From CAZJHX01 sp964545715 (GTDB lineage: Bacteria; Myxococcota_A; UBA9042; GCA-2863065), in assembly GCA_964545715.1 (NCBI GenBank), contig CAZJHX010000021.1, positions 23,022 through 87,021 of the forward strand: 64,000 nucleotides of DNA, given 5' to 3'. This document shows positions 41,673-52,770 of this stretch, piece after piece. The notes beneath the pieces are model-generated. The model was not told the origin of the DNA. It saw only the letters and a program-made list of their open reading frames with translations, and did no database searches. How positions within the stretch are numbered: position 1 is the first letter of the stretch; each line of letters opens with the position of its first letter. The position numbers and the translations under genes were made by a program.

Positions 41673-43805
41673 TCAGGGCAGCATGCGCAGGGCGACCTTG
41701 AAGCCGGTGGCGCTCGGGTTGGCGGTGCCGTAAAGCAGGATCTTGCCGTCCGGTTGCGCCAGCAAACCGGCGGGCGCATCGCTCTGCGGAAAGACGCCCG
41801 GCCAGGTCATCTGCGGGTACAGCCCATCGTCGTCGAAGCACTCGTCCAGCGCCCCCGCGCCGTCGAACAGCGCCAGGACCATGCGGCCCGCGCCGCTCCA
41901 CTTCTTGACCTGGCCGGCGACCAGCAGGCGCCCGTCCTCCAGCGGCAGCGCGTGGGTGGCACAGTCGTTGTTTCCCACGCCGCCGACCAACGAGTCGGGC
42001 AGCGAGAGCATCACGACGCCGTCGGCGCCAAAGGCCGGATCGAGGGCGCCGTCCTCCAGATAGCGCACCATCGTCCAGTCCGCGTCCGGCAGGTAGCCGG
42101 GCTCGTAGTTGTGGCAGCCGACCTGAACCAGCTTGCCGTCGGCCTGGACGGCCAACCCGGCGCCGAAGTCGACGTTGGACACGTCCACAATGACATGCCC
42201 GTCGCCGTCGCCGAAGGTTGCGTCCAGGGTCCCGTCGGCCGAGAAGCGCGCCACCGCCAGATCCCCGTCCGCGTCACCGGAGGCCAACAGTCGCCCGGTA
42301 GCGTCGGCTGTGACAAAGCGCAGTGTGTCCGTCCCGGCCGTCAGCGACGCGGTCGTGCTGCCGCCGGTCCCAAATGCGGGATCCAGCCCGCCGTCTTTTG
42401 CCCACCGCAAGACGACCCAGTCGCCGCCTGCCGTCGCCCCACTGACCGCTAATCCGGCGCCCTGAACGATCAACTGGGTGGCGGAGCCCGAGATCGCGGT
42501 CTTGCTCATGCCGTCGGTCCCGTACGTCGGGTCCAGCGCACCGGCGGCCGTGAAGCGCCAGGCGGTCGCCTTGCCCTGATGGTTGCCGGTGGCCAGCAGG
42601 GTGCCGTCCGCAAGCTCGGCAAGTCCGTACACGTCGGATGGTTTGTCGTAAACCGCATGCACGTAGCCGGCGTCGCCGAAGGTCGCGTCGACCTGGCCGG
42701 TGGCGTCCATTTTGACCATGGACAGCGTGCGACCCTTGCCGTCGCGATAGTAGGCGCCTGCGAGAACGACGGCCCCACTCTTGAGCAGCGCGCCGCTGTG
42801 AGCTGCCGAGTCGTAGTCGCAGCCCGGGACGTAGAAGCTGGTCGCGCCGCCGGTCCCAAACTCGGGATCCGGCGTGGCCGCCCCGCAGGTGAGCTCGCCA
42901 CAGCCCTCGATGGGCGCGTAGGCGCAACCGGACTGTGGGTCGCAGGTGTCCGTTGTGCATGTGTTCCCGTCATCGCAGGTCTTGGCCGCGCCCGCCTGGC
43001 AGGCGCCCTGACTGCAGGTCGACGCCTCGACGCAGGGCCCGCCGTCGGCGCATACGGCTCCATCATCGATGGCGATGTACTCGCACTTGCCGCTGTCAGG
43101 ATTGCACCAGCCCTCGGTCTGACAGACCTCGCTCTCGCAGGGCTTCAGCTCGGTCGGCAGGCACTGGCCCAGCGTGCAGAAGTCGCCGACGGTGCAGGGA
43201 TCGCCGTCCGAGCAGGGCCCGCCCAGAAACGTCTGCTGGATCTCGCCTTTGACGCACAGCCCGGCCGTGCACGGGTTGCCGTCGTCCAGCGGCGCGTCCT
43301 CTCCCGCCACGCAGGCGCCCGAGGCGCACGTGTCGCCCAGCGTGCAGGCGTTGGGATCGGCAACACACTCGATGCCGTCAGCGGCGGGCGAGGTCTCACA
43401 CGCGCAGATCCCGTCCTGGCACTGCCCCACACCGACCTGGCAGGGGTCTTCGCTGGTGCAGTCGAACACGGCCTCCCCAGCGCACGACAAGCCGGACTCG
43501 GGACACTCTGCGCCCGTCGGACACGCCTGGCACTGCCCGGCGGCCAGACAACAATCGTCGGGCTGACAGGACGCTCCAACGCCCGACGGCTTGCAGATCA
43601 CGGTCCCCGCGTCGTCGCACGCGCAGGTCATGCAGGGGTCGTCCAGCGTCGGCGGCATGCACTCCTGAGGCCCGACATCCGTCTTGGGGCCGGTATCGGC
43701 GGCCTCAACAATGTCGACCGCTCCCTGCCCATCCGGCGCGGAGACCTGCCCTTGAAGGTCGTCGGAGCAACCAACGACCGCCAGCAGCAGCGCTGCAAAA
43801 ATCAG
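41673..43805 (-). CDS. Lipoprotein with Cys-rich region and delta-60 repeats; start unclear
   Basis: The first ATG in frame is at 43658, but the frame stays open further upstream and there encodes a clear lipoprotein signal (LIFAALLLAVVGCSDD; lipobox Cys codon at 43769). No ATG, GTG or TTG precedes it in frame; a CTG at 43805 is the only simple candidate, and a sequence error is also possible. Residues after the signal include a linker, about ten Cys-rich units (to about residue 300), and seven delta-60-type repeats of the form L-D-P-x-F-G-x-x-G (LDPTYGTDG, LDPAFGTGG, LDATFGDGD, LDPAFGADG). Delta-60 repeats are typical of Deltaproteobacteria-type surface proteins and are thought to build a propeller or solenoid. 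Confidence 0.75.
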   Translation of the reverse strand: MIFAALLLAVVGCSDDLQGQVSAPDGQGAVDIVEAADTGPKTDVGPQECMPPTLDDPCMTCACDDAGTVICKPSGVGASCQPDDCCLAAGQCQACPTGAECPESGLSCAGEAVFDCTSEDPCQVGVGQCQDGICACETSPAADGIECVADPNACTLGDTCASGACVAGEDAPLDDGNPCTAGLCVKGEIQQTFLGGPCSDGDPCTVGDFCTLGQCLPTELKPCESEVCQTEGWCNPDSGKCEYIAIDDGAVCADGGPCVEASTCSQGACQAGAAKTCDDGNTCTTDTCDPQSGCAYAPIEGCGELTCGAATPDPEFGTGGATSFYVPGCDYDSAAHSGALLKSGAVVLAGAYYRDGKGRTLSMVKMDATGQVDATFGDAGYVHAVYDKPSDVYGLAELADGTLLATGNHQGKATAWRFTAAGALDPTYGTDGMSKTAISGSATQLIVQGAGLAVSGATAGGDWVVLRWAKDGGLDPAFGTGGSTTASLTAGTDTLRFVTADATGRLLASGDADGDLAVARFSADGTLDATFGDGDGHVIVDVSNVDFGAGLAVQADGKLVQVGCHNYEPGYLPDADWTMVRYLEDGALDPAFGADGVVMLSLPDSLVGGVGNNDCATHALPLEDGRLLVAGQVKKWSGAGRMVLALFDGAGALDECFDDDGLYPQMTWPGVFPQSDAPAGLLAQPDGKILLYGTANPSATGFKVALRMLP

Positions 43806-43979
43806 AGTTCTAGTGGTCGAGGTCGGAAATTCGTTCCTACCCGCGCGGCGACGCCGTTCGCCGCCAAGGCGGGCGAGCGAAGGCGGGCTGGCGCCCCGGC
43901 AAGGAGGCGGGCGTGGAGACCGCCCAGCCAGCGCCCCCGAAATGGGTGACGGACTTCGCTGCCCCCACGCTGGAATCCG

Positions 43980-45428
43980 CTAGAACCACTCGTTGAAGTG
44001 GACGCCGATGCTGGCCGTGATCTGCGTGTAGCTCTGCTCGAAGATGCCGTTGTTGACCGGGATGCCGCCGCCCTTGGGCGCCGTCGGTGACACGCCCTGG
44101 CATTTGTCGGGGCACGGCGCCAGCGGACGCACCGAGAACTGCTTGCCGAAGAGCTCGTCGACCTCGCGGGTCTCGCTGAAGATGTGCATGACGCCCAGGT
44201 TGAAGTCCAGGCCGTAGCCCTGCAGCCGGATGCCGCCGCCCACGCCGAAGCGCTCGAACGACGGAAAGTCCAGGTTGGAGTAGTTCAGCGGCGCCGCCGC
44301 GGACTCCCACAGGCCGCCCAGCGAGACAGAAAAGACGTTCTCGATCGCGTTGTAGCTGCCGCCGATACGGACGCTGTGCGTGTCCTGCCAGGCCTTGTCC
44401 AGGACGATGTCTTGCAGGGGCTTCTTGATGGCGCCGCCCTGCAGGTGCACCTCGCCCTCGAGGTCGATGTCATACTTGTCGAGCACGGACCACGCCTCGA
44501 AGATGTAGTCGATCTCGATATCGAACAGCTCGCGGTCGCCCGACATGTGCCGGTAGCGGATGCCGCTGCGCAGGATGATCGGCAGCGTCAGGTCCACGGT
44601 GCCGGTCGTGTTGACCGTCGTGGGGTCGCCGCCGGGGAAGGCCTGGTAGGGCGCCGGCTCCAAGATGACGTCGCCCTCCAGATGCAGAAAGATCGGGACA
44701 ATGCGCGCCGAGAAGCCGATCTCGATCGCGTCGATGGGGCGGTACCAGGCGCCGATCTGGCCGGTCCAGCTGCCCTCGCTGGCCAGGTCCAGCGTGGCCA
44801 GCGTGTCGAAGTCGTTCTGGTAGGGCTCGGGGAGCACCTTGTCGTCCACGGCGCCGTCGATGATCTGAGTGAACTTGCTCTTGGGCAGCCAGGCGCGCTG
44901 GAAGGTGGCGCCTACGCCCCAGTTCTTGCCGCCGTACGCCGCGCCGAGGGTGAAGTACATCAGCAGCATCTCCTGCTCCGTCACCAGATAGCGCTGTCCG
45001 CCTTCGGGGCTGAAGTTGATGTCGCCCACGGCGTTGGGGCCGTAGACGCCGAACGCGAAGGTCCAGTCCTTGGTTGTAGCGTCCGTGGAGACGGCCAGGG
45101 CCAGGCCTTTGGCAAACACCGGGTCGTCCACCTCGGTGCGGGCCTGGTAGCCGGTTGGCATGTCGCCGATCACAGAGGCGCCGCGCGTGAACGCGCTGTT
45201 TGCGATGGCCGTGTTGTGGTTGATCAGCAGGTGCGTGCCATACAGCTTGGACAGCCCGCCCGGGTTGTTCATCAGCGCGCTGAGGTCGTCCGCCAACGCG
45301 ACGATCGCGCCGCCGCGCGAGATGGATCGCGCGCCTTGACCTGGAATGGTGAAGCCGCTGGCCGACACCGTCGAGAGCGGCGCCGACACAGCCAGAATCA
45401 TGATCGCAATTGTGAGTCGTAGGGACAT
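43980..45428 (-). CDS. FadL-family outer-membrane transport protein
   Basis: A 482-residue protein from the ATG at 45428, with a signal peptide (IAIMILAVSAPLSTVSA). Mature residues begin GFTIPGQGARSISRGGAIVA and include ALADDLSALMNNPGGLSKL, the classic N-terminal plug region of FadL/TodX/OmpP1 proteins. Many amphipathic strands and a terminal Phe complete the barrel. Members take up long-chain fatty acids or other hydrophobic compounds; the substrate is not predictable here. It is divergent from the lipoprotein gene at 45509. Confidence 0.88.
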   Translation of the reverse strand: MSLRLTIAIMILAVSAPLSTVSASGFTIPGQGARSISRGGAIVALADDLSALMNNPGGLSKLYGTHLLINHNTAIANSAFTRGASVIGDMPTGYQARTEVDDPVFAKGLALAVSTDATTKDWTFAFGVYGPNAVGDINFSPEGGQRYLVTEQEMLLMYFTLGAAYGGKNWGVGATFQRAWLPKSKFTQIIDGAVDDKVLPEPYQNDFDTLATLDLASEGSWTGQIGAWYRPIDAIEIGFSARIVPIFLHLEGDVILEPAPYQAFPGGDPTTVNTTGTVDLTLPIILRSGIRYRHMSGDRELFDIEIDYIFEAWSVLDKYDIDLEGEVHLQGGAIKKPLQDIVLDKAWQDTHSVRIGGSYNAIENVFSVSLGGLWESAAAPLNYSNLDFPSFERFGVGGGIRLQGYGLDFNLGVMHIFSETREVDELFGKQFSVRPLAPCPDKCQGVSPTAPKGGGIPVNNGIFEQSYTQITASIGVHFNEWF

Positions 45429-45508
45429 GCCCACCCGAGTAGCATTGGCGGATCGGATTCGTCAACGTCGTTGACAGGTTGGGCTCTTTTCGTGAAGGAT
45501 GCGCGATT

Positions 45509-46459
45509 ATGAGCCGCCCCCTTGCAATAATTTCATTGGTTTCGTTCATCCTCGCTGCCGTCGCATGCGGCGATAACGCCCAGGACACGCGCCCCAACGA
45601 GCCCCTCTTTCTGGACGTGGTCGTCGAGGATGTGGTGGCGGCCAAAGGTGCGTGTAGCAATGTGCTGGTGGTGGACGACTGGTACCGCTTCGACGTGCTG
45701 GCGCTCACCGCGTTGAGCGGCGCCGTCATCGACGAGGATGGCGAGAGCCTGCTGATGAACCAGCTGAACGGGCTGTGGGTGGCGGACATCGCGCGAGACC
45801 AACTCAACATCTTGTTCACGGTCACCGCTGTGACCGATACCGCGGTGGAGCTCGAGCTTGTCAGCGGCGCCCGCGTCGGGGGCGAGGGGTTCTGCCAGAT
45901 CGACGCCACGCGCGTCACGCTGACGTTGCCCATCGTGGCGGACGATCCGGCGACCGACGAAAACGAGGCGCAGCTTGGACCGTCTCAGTCCTCCTCCATG
46001 AGCGTGTTTGCCGGCTCGATCGCGGCGCCGAAAAACTGCTCGGCCAGCGGCGGTCTGCACGCGATCCCGGTCGAGAACGCCACGGTTGTTGCGCGCTGCA
46101 ACGAGGACACCGGAGTCGTGAGCGGCGACATCGAGGGCGCGCTGACCGAGACAGCGCTCAAGACGACGTGCACGTGCATCGCCGACCTGGGCAACGACGA
46201 GATCCTCAGCGACGAGGCGTGCGGCACCCTGGACACCAGCGGCGAGAGCACCGACGCCTCCCCGTGCGGCAGCTGCGTGGGCCAGAAAGAGGGCTCGTCC
46301 CTGCCGTTCGCCCAGCTCAGCAGCTTGATTCCGACCCTGAACGGCGGTGGCGACATCGAGTACCCGTGCACCGGCGCGGACGGCACCACCAAGGCCACGT
46401 GCATCGGCGCGAGCTACTCCGCGACCAAGCTGGACTCAGCTCCCCCGCTCTGCGAGTAG
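45509..46459 (+). CDS. Lipoprotein of unknown function
   Basis: A 316-residue lipoprotein; the ATG at 45509 gives a proper signal (LAIISLVSFILAAVAC, lipobox Cys 20). GAAGGA about 9 bases upstream may serve as ribosome binding site. The mature part has a lipocalin- or META-like beta pattern without Trp-rich landmarks, and a C-terminal Cys-rich segment (TTCTCIADLG, SPCGSCVGQK). I do not recognise the family. Its end overlaps mazG by 24 bases (convergent). Confidence 0.72.
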   Translation: MSRPLAIISLVSFILAAVACGDNAQDTRPNEPLFLDVVVEDVVAAKGACSNVLVVDDWYRFDVLALTALSGAVIDEDGESLLMNQLNGLWVADIARDQLNILFTVTAVTDTAVELELVSGARVGGEGFCQIDATRVTLTLPIVADDPATDENEAQLGPSQSSSMSVFAGSIAAPKNCSASGGLHAIPVENATVVARCNEDTGVVSGDIEGALTETALKTTCTCIADLGNDEILSDEACGTLDTSGESTDASPCGSCVGQKEGSSLPFAQLSSLIPTLNGGGDIEYPCTGADGTTKATCIGASYSATKLDSAPPLCE

Positions 46460-47194
46460 CTTTTCGCGCGCTTTGGCGTCGTTCCACAGCGCATCCATCT
46501 CTTCCAGCGTCGCCGAGTGCACAGGCTTGCCCTGCGCGCGCAGCTCGCTCTCGACGTGGCCAAAGCGCCGCACAAAGCGGGCGTTGGTCTGCTGCAGCGC
46601 GTCTTCGGGCTCCACGCCCAGCCACCGCGCGATGTTCACCAGCGTAAACAGCACGTCGCCCAGCTCGTGACGGATGGCGTCGGGGTCGCCGTCGGCCGCC
46701 GCCTCGCGCAGCTCGCCCATCTCTTCGTCAAACTTGTCCCAGGCGCCCTGCGCGGACGGCCACTCAAAGCCGACAGCCGCCGCCTTGTCCGTCAGCCGCC
46801 GCGCCTTGTGCAGCGCCGGAAGGGCCTTTGGTACGCCGAACAGCACGCCCTTATCCGCGCGCTCGGCCGCCTTCATCGCCTCCCAGCCCTGGTTCTCCTC
46901 GTCGGCTGAGATCGGCCCGCCATCGCCGAACACGTGGGGGTGCCGGCGCTCCATCTTGTCGCTGATCGCGTCCACGACGCCGTCCATGTCGAACTCGCCG
47001 TTCTCCGCGCCGATCTGCGCCTGAAAGACCACCTGAAAGAGCAGATCTCCCAGCTCATCGCGCAGCGCCGTCGCGTCGCCGCCGTCGATGGCCTCGCAGA
47101 CCTCATACGCCTCTTCAACGATGTATCCCTTCAGGCTCTGCCGGTCCTGCCGGCGGTCCCAGGGACAGCCATCCTCGGCGCGCAGCCGCGCCAT
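46436..47194 (-). CDS. mazG: MazG nucleoside triphosphate pyrophosphohydrolase
   Basis: A 252-residue protein of standard two-domain MazG type. The ATG at 47194 begins MARLRAEDGCPWD; the conserved family N-terminus usually extends about 9 residues further, so a rarer start upstream is possible. EEAYEVCEAI and DELGDLLFQVVF in the first domain and EEMGELREA and HELGDVLFTLVNIAR in the second supply the Mg-binding E-x-x-E/D-x-x-D residues. The enzyme hydrolyses noncanonical and canonical NTPs to NMPs. It follows the CBM9-like lipoprotein by 17 bases. Confidence 0.92.
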   Translation of the reverse strand: MARLRAEDGCPWDRRQDRQSLKGYIVEEAYEVCEAIDGGDATALRDELGDLLFQVVFQAQIGAENGEFDMDGVVDAISDKMERRHPHVFGDGGPISADEENQGWEAMKAAERADKGVLFGVPKALPALHKARRLTDKAAAVGFEWPSAQGAWDKFDEEMGELREAAADGDPDAIRHELGDVLFTLVNIARWLGVEPEDALQQTNARFVRRFGHVESELRAQGKPVHSATLEEMDALWNDAKAREKLLAERGS

Positions 47195-47211
47195 GATCTC
47201 GACGATGCGCT

Positions 47212-48711
47212 TCAGGGTTGGTTCGCGGGGGCGGGCGCTGCGGGAGCGGCCTTGGGCGGCAAGGCCAGCTTGGGCTGTGGCACACCCGCGCTCGGGGCCA
47301 CAGCGCGCACCGTCTTCGGTACCGGCGCCGGAATCACCTTGGCGGCCGGCTTGGGCGTCGGCACGACCCGCGCGCGGGCGGCTGGCGGGGGACCCACAAA
47401 TGCGATGTATCCGGCTCGCTCCAGGTTGTGGAAGTCGGCGCGCGTGTCGTCGGACACCGGCGACCACGAGGCCAGGTGCGTGAAGTCCCCCGGCAGCTCT
47501 TTGCGAAAGAAGTTTGCGCGCCACTTGGTCCCGACGGTCGGTTTCGTACCCTTGGCCGGCGCCAGGTCAGCCCACGGGATGCGGATCTCCACGGTCCACC
47601 CGGGCGTCGGCGCGCGACCCGGCAGCGTGCCGATGTGCACCGCCGTTTGCAGGCCCGCCATGTTCCACTTCGCCGCCTGCTCCCAAGCGGGCTGACGTCG
47701 GGCCGTAAACAGCGCGTCAAAGATGACGTTCTTGGGCGAGACCTGCAGCTCGACGTAGTTCTTGGAGTCGCCGTCCGGGTCCAGATACACCTCGACCACG
47801 TCCTCGTCCCACAGCGTCTCGTCGCGCTTCGTAAACTTGGACTCCGGCTTGGCGTCGCGCACCAGGAAGCCCATGTACAGCGCCGCGTCGTCCCACAACA
47901 TCTTCACCTGAGTTCGCATGTTGGCCGGCAGCGGCTTGCCGTCGGGACGCCCAAACGCCGCCGTCGTGACCGCGCCCTTCCACGCGGGCTCGTCCAGCTT
48001 GCCGTCCAGCGTCACCGGACCCGTCGCCTTGCGTACCTGCAGCGTCGGCGCCTTGAACGGCTTCGCCTTGCTGATGGTGCCTTTGCCGACCTGGAACTTG
48101 GCCGCCTCCAGCCGGCCCTTGCCGTCGTGCTTGGCGGTGGTGCCCGCCTTCAGCTGCAGCCGGACATCCGCCTGCCGGCTTCGGTACGCCTCCATATCAA
48201 AGAGGCCCGCATAGATTGTGCACTCGCCGGGGCCGAGCTTGCGTCCGCGCGGGTCGACCAGGTCGATCGTCTTGGAGTCTTTGATGATCTGGCCCTTCTC
48301 CCACTCTTTTGGGGGATACAAGCCGGCGCCGCCGGGGCCATCCTCAACCGCGTAGTGGTCGGCGATGACGCGCGCCACGCCGCCGCCCTGCACCGGACCC
48401 TCCAGGTGCACGAAGATCATCCAGTCGCCGTCGGACTCCAGCTCGGCCAGCACCTTCCAGTAGAAGTGGACCGTGACCTTGGCGCCGGGCGCCGGGTTGG
48501 GCGGATCGATATCGATGCCGATCAGCTCTACGACGTCGTCGAAGTTGGCGTTGACCACGTGCTTTGGTGACGGTGCGCTCGACAGGATTGCGTTGTCCAC
48601 ACGCTCCTGCTGCGCCTTGGTGCGCACAAACTTGCGGGGCTTCTTGCAGCCCGTGCCCGCGGTCACCGCGACGATCGCTGCCAGCGACAGGATCCATGCA
48701 GATCGATTCAT
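47212..48711 (-). CDS. Lipoprotein with CBM9/DOMON-like domain
   Basis: A 499-residue lipoprotein; the ATG at 48711 starts MNRSAWILSLAAIVAVTAGTGC with lipobox Cys22. Residues 60-190 form a beta domain (GIDIDPPNPAPGAKVTVHFY). Residues 230-430 match the carbohydrate-binding-module-9/DOMON-like fold: VTLDGKLDEPAWKGA, AALYMGFLVRDA, DVVEVYLDPDGDSKNYVEL and WTVEIRIPWADL. An Ala/Pro/Lys tail follows. It may bind sugars, heme or peptidoglycan fragments; ligand not determined. Confidence 0.82.
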   Translation of the reverse strand: MNRSAWILSLAAIVAVTAGTGCKKPRKFVRTKAQQERVDNAILSSAPSPKHVVNANFDDVVELIGIDIDPPNPAPGAKVTVHFYWKVLAELESDGDWMIFVHLEGPVQGGGVARVIADHYAVEDGPGGAGLYPPKEWEKGQIIKDSKTIDLVDPRGRKLGPGECTIYAGLFDMEAYRSRQADVRLQLKAGTTAKHDGKGRLEAAKFQVGKGTISKAKPFKAPTLQVRKATGPVTLDGKLDEPAWKGAVTTAAFGRPDGKPLPANMRTQVKMLWDDAALYMGFLVRDAKPESKFTKRDETLWDEDVVEVYLDPDGDSKNYVELQVSPKNVIFDALFTARRQPAWEQAAKWNMAGLQTAVHIGTLPGRAPTPGWTVEIRIPWADLAPAKGTKPTVGTKWRANFFRKELPGDFTHLASWSPVSDDTRADFHNLERAGYIAFVGPPPAARARVVPTPKPAAKVIPAPVPKTVRAVAPSAGVPQPKLALPPKAAPAAPAPANQP

Positions 48712-48765
48712 GACGCGTTTACTCCCAGTTTGACGCATCGCTTTTATGGGACACAGCGGCACAAA

Positions 48766-49575
48766 TCAAGCCAGGCGTACGTCGTCGCCATCCAGCTCAA
48801 AGGTGCGGCACATCTCCATCAGCCGGCTGAAGATGCGCGGGCCGACCCGATCGCACAGTGAGTCGCGCGAGAACTTGCTGCCGTCCAAGCCGCCGCCCTC
48901 GTCCGGGAGGTTGTAGTTGGACGTCAGAAACGTCGTCAGGCCCTGGTCGTAGCGGCGACTGACGATCTGGTCCAACACCTCGCGCTGCCAGCCCGTGGTG
49001 CGTGTCTTGCCAAGCTCGTCCAGCGCCAGGATCGACACGCTGGCGATGTCGTCCATCAGCGTCGTCGAGCCGGAGCCTGCGTCAAACGCGATCTTGAGCT
49101 CCTGCAGCAGCTGAAACGAGTCGACGTAGCGGCACTCCAGCCCGCGCTCCAGCACCAGAAAGCGGATGATCCCGCACAGCAGGTGCGTCTTGCCCACACC
49201 CGGCGGGCCCATCATCAGGATCCCTCGGTCCCCCGCACCGCGCCGCTGCTGAAACTGCGTCAGCCAGCGCTGGGCGTCGGCTTGAGAGCGCGTCGCCGGT
49301 TGAAACGACGGGTACTCCACGTTCTTGTCGTGGTAGGCGGCGGGCACTCGCGCGCGATTGAACTGCGCGATCCGCTTGCGCCGGCTCACGCACTCACACG
49401 GCTTGACCCAGGTGCGCCCCTGGTCGTCCCGATCGATGACCCGTCCCTCGTCCTGACAGGCCGGACACGGCGACCCGCACTCGCACAGCGCCGCTTCCGC
49501 CCATCGCCCACCCCGCCGCGTCGTGTAGCCCAGGTCCTGGCAGTTGTTGCAGCCTGTCGACAGGTTTGCCGTCAC
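48766..49575 (-). CDS. DnaC/IstB-like ATPase, probable helicase loader, with Cys-rich N-terminus
   Basis: A 269-residue protein. GTG at 49575 overlaps the upstream stop (GTGA), so the longer in-frame extension was rejected. An N-terminal Cys-rich segment (CNNCQDLG, CECGSPCPACQDEG, CECVSRRKR) forms probable zinc knuckles. Then come the AAA+ ATPase motifs Walker A (GPPGVGKTHL), Walker B (SILALDELGK) and sensor I (TFLTSNYN). This is the layout of DnaC/DnaI-type helicase loaders. Its position next to a small protein and gyrB supports a DNA replication role, but an IstB-type function is possible. Confidence 0.85.
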   Translation of the reverse strand: MTANLSTGCNNCQDLGYTTRRGGRWAEAALCECGSPCPACQDEGRVIDRDDQGRTWVKPCECVSRRKRIAQFNRARVPAAYHDKNVEYPSFQPATRSQADAQRWLTQFQQRRGAGDRGILMMGPPGVGKTHLLCGIIRFLVLERGLECRYVDSFQLLQELKIAFDAGSGSTTLMDDIASVSILALDELGKTRTTGWQREVLDQIVSRRYDQGLTTFLTSNYNLPDEGGGLDGSKFSRDSLCDRVGPRIFSRLMEMCRTFELDGDDVRLA

Positions 49576-50207
49576 CGTTTGTCGTCCTCCGCCAGTCTTA
49601 CCAGGCCGTATTGTGCGACAACCAGCGCCTCCAGGATAGCCTGATGACGCACTGCGGCGCCCCTCACCCCGAGATTCGCCTTTTCGGGCGCCAGCTTGTG
49701 GGCCACTTCCAACAGGAGCTTTTTTCGTTCTGACGGTGTCAGCGCCGCTACGAACGTCTCCATTGCCACCCGGTCTGCGTCCGCCAGCGCAGTGGCCCGA
49801 TCGGACTGCGCCGTCTTGAGCGACCGCCACGCTGCCCGATAGGCCGCCAGCCGCCTGGGATCGCTTTGCTGCTGACCGATCCACGCCAGGTCCGCCAGCG
49901 CATCGCTCAGGTCGTCAGCGCTGCGCACCACACCGCCGGTGGCCGCCGCGGGCTCAGCTTGCAGGCGCGCCACCTCGTCATCCACAAACGACGTGTAATA
50001 GGCCAGCGTGTCCGGCAGGGTGGTCTCATCGCCGTTCAGCGCGCGAAACTGGTCAGCACCGGCCGCCAGGCCGCGACACACTGCGTCGATCGGCAGGCCG
50101 GCGGACTCCCACGCTACCACCCGCGCCACATCGGCGGCCGACAGCATCAACCCACGCCGCCTCAGCACGACAAAAAAGCGCTCGACTGTGGCCAGATAGT
50201 CGCTCAC
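49572..50207 (-). CDS. Hypothetical protein coupled to the DnaC-like ATPase
   Basis: A 211-residue helical protein with a GTG start at 50207 (no ATG is available near the N-terminus MSDYLATVERFFVVLRRRG). It has an N-terminal winged-helix-like segment (SAADVARVVAWESAGLPIDAV), a variable linker and a basic helical C-terminus. It is translationally coupled to the helicase-loader gene, the arrangement seen for DnaD/DnaB-like replication initiation partners. The family is not recognised, and the replication role is inference from context. Confidence 0.7.
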   Translation of the reverse strand: MSDYLATVERFFVVLRRRGLMLSAADVARVVAWESAGLPIDAVCRGLAAGADQFRALNGDETTLPDTLAYYTSFVDDEVARLQAEPAAATGGVVRSADDLSDALADLAWIGQQQSDPRRLAAYRAAWRSLKTAQSDRATALADADRVAMETFVAALTPSERKKLLLEVAHKLAPEKANLGVRGAAVRHQAILEALVVAQYGLVRLAEDDKR

Positions 50208-50224
50208 AGGCGCCCGGCCTCCTG

Positions 50225-50252
50225 AATGGCTAGATGTCCTCGGACATCTTAA
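50225..50252 (-). terminator. Hairpin after gyrB
   Basis: AGATGTCC and GGACATCT (8-base perfect arms, 2-base loop) lie within the gap right after the gyrB stop on the minus strand. There is no T-run, so it is at best a weak intrinsic terminator or an mRNA stabilising structure; readthrough into the downstream gene is possible. Confidence 0.4.
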
Positions 50253-52679
<2,427 letters not shown>

Positions 52680-52713
52680 TCAGCTCCTCACGCCCGGAAA
52701 AAAGGGACGCATG

Positions 52714-52742
52714 CTTCTAACACGCGCGCGCCCGCGTGTAAA
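52714..52742 (-). promoter_or_regulatory. Candidate gyrB promoter with overlapping inverted repeat
   Basis: On the minus strand TTTACA and TAGAAG are separated by 17 bases, 5/6 and 4/6 matches to sigma-70 -35 and -10 boxes, about 30 bases before the gyrB ribosome binding site. The inner spacer contains the dyad ACACGCG/CGCGTGT, which could serve an operator or supercoiling-sensitive element. Confidence 0.4.
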
Positions 52743-52770
52743 GCTGATGAAACCTAATAAAATCAGATGG

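Noticed and set aside
43820..43979. Possible coding extension upstream of the delta-60 lipoprotein
   Set aside because: No start codon and shifting composition; treated as spacer with a hairpin-prone GC-rich stretch.
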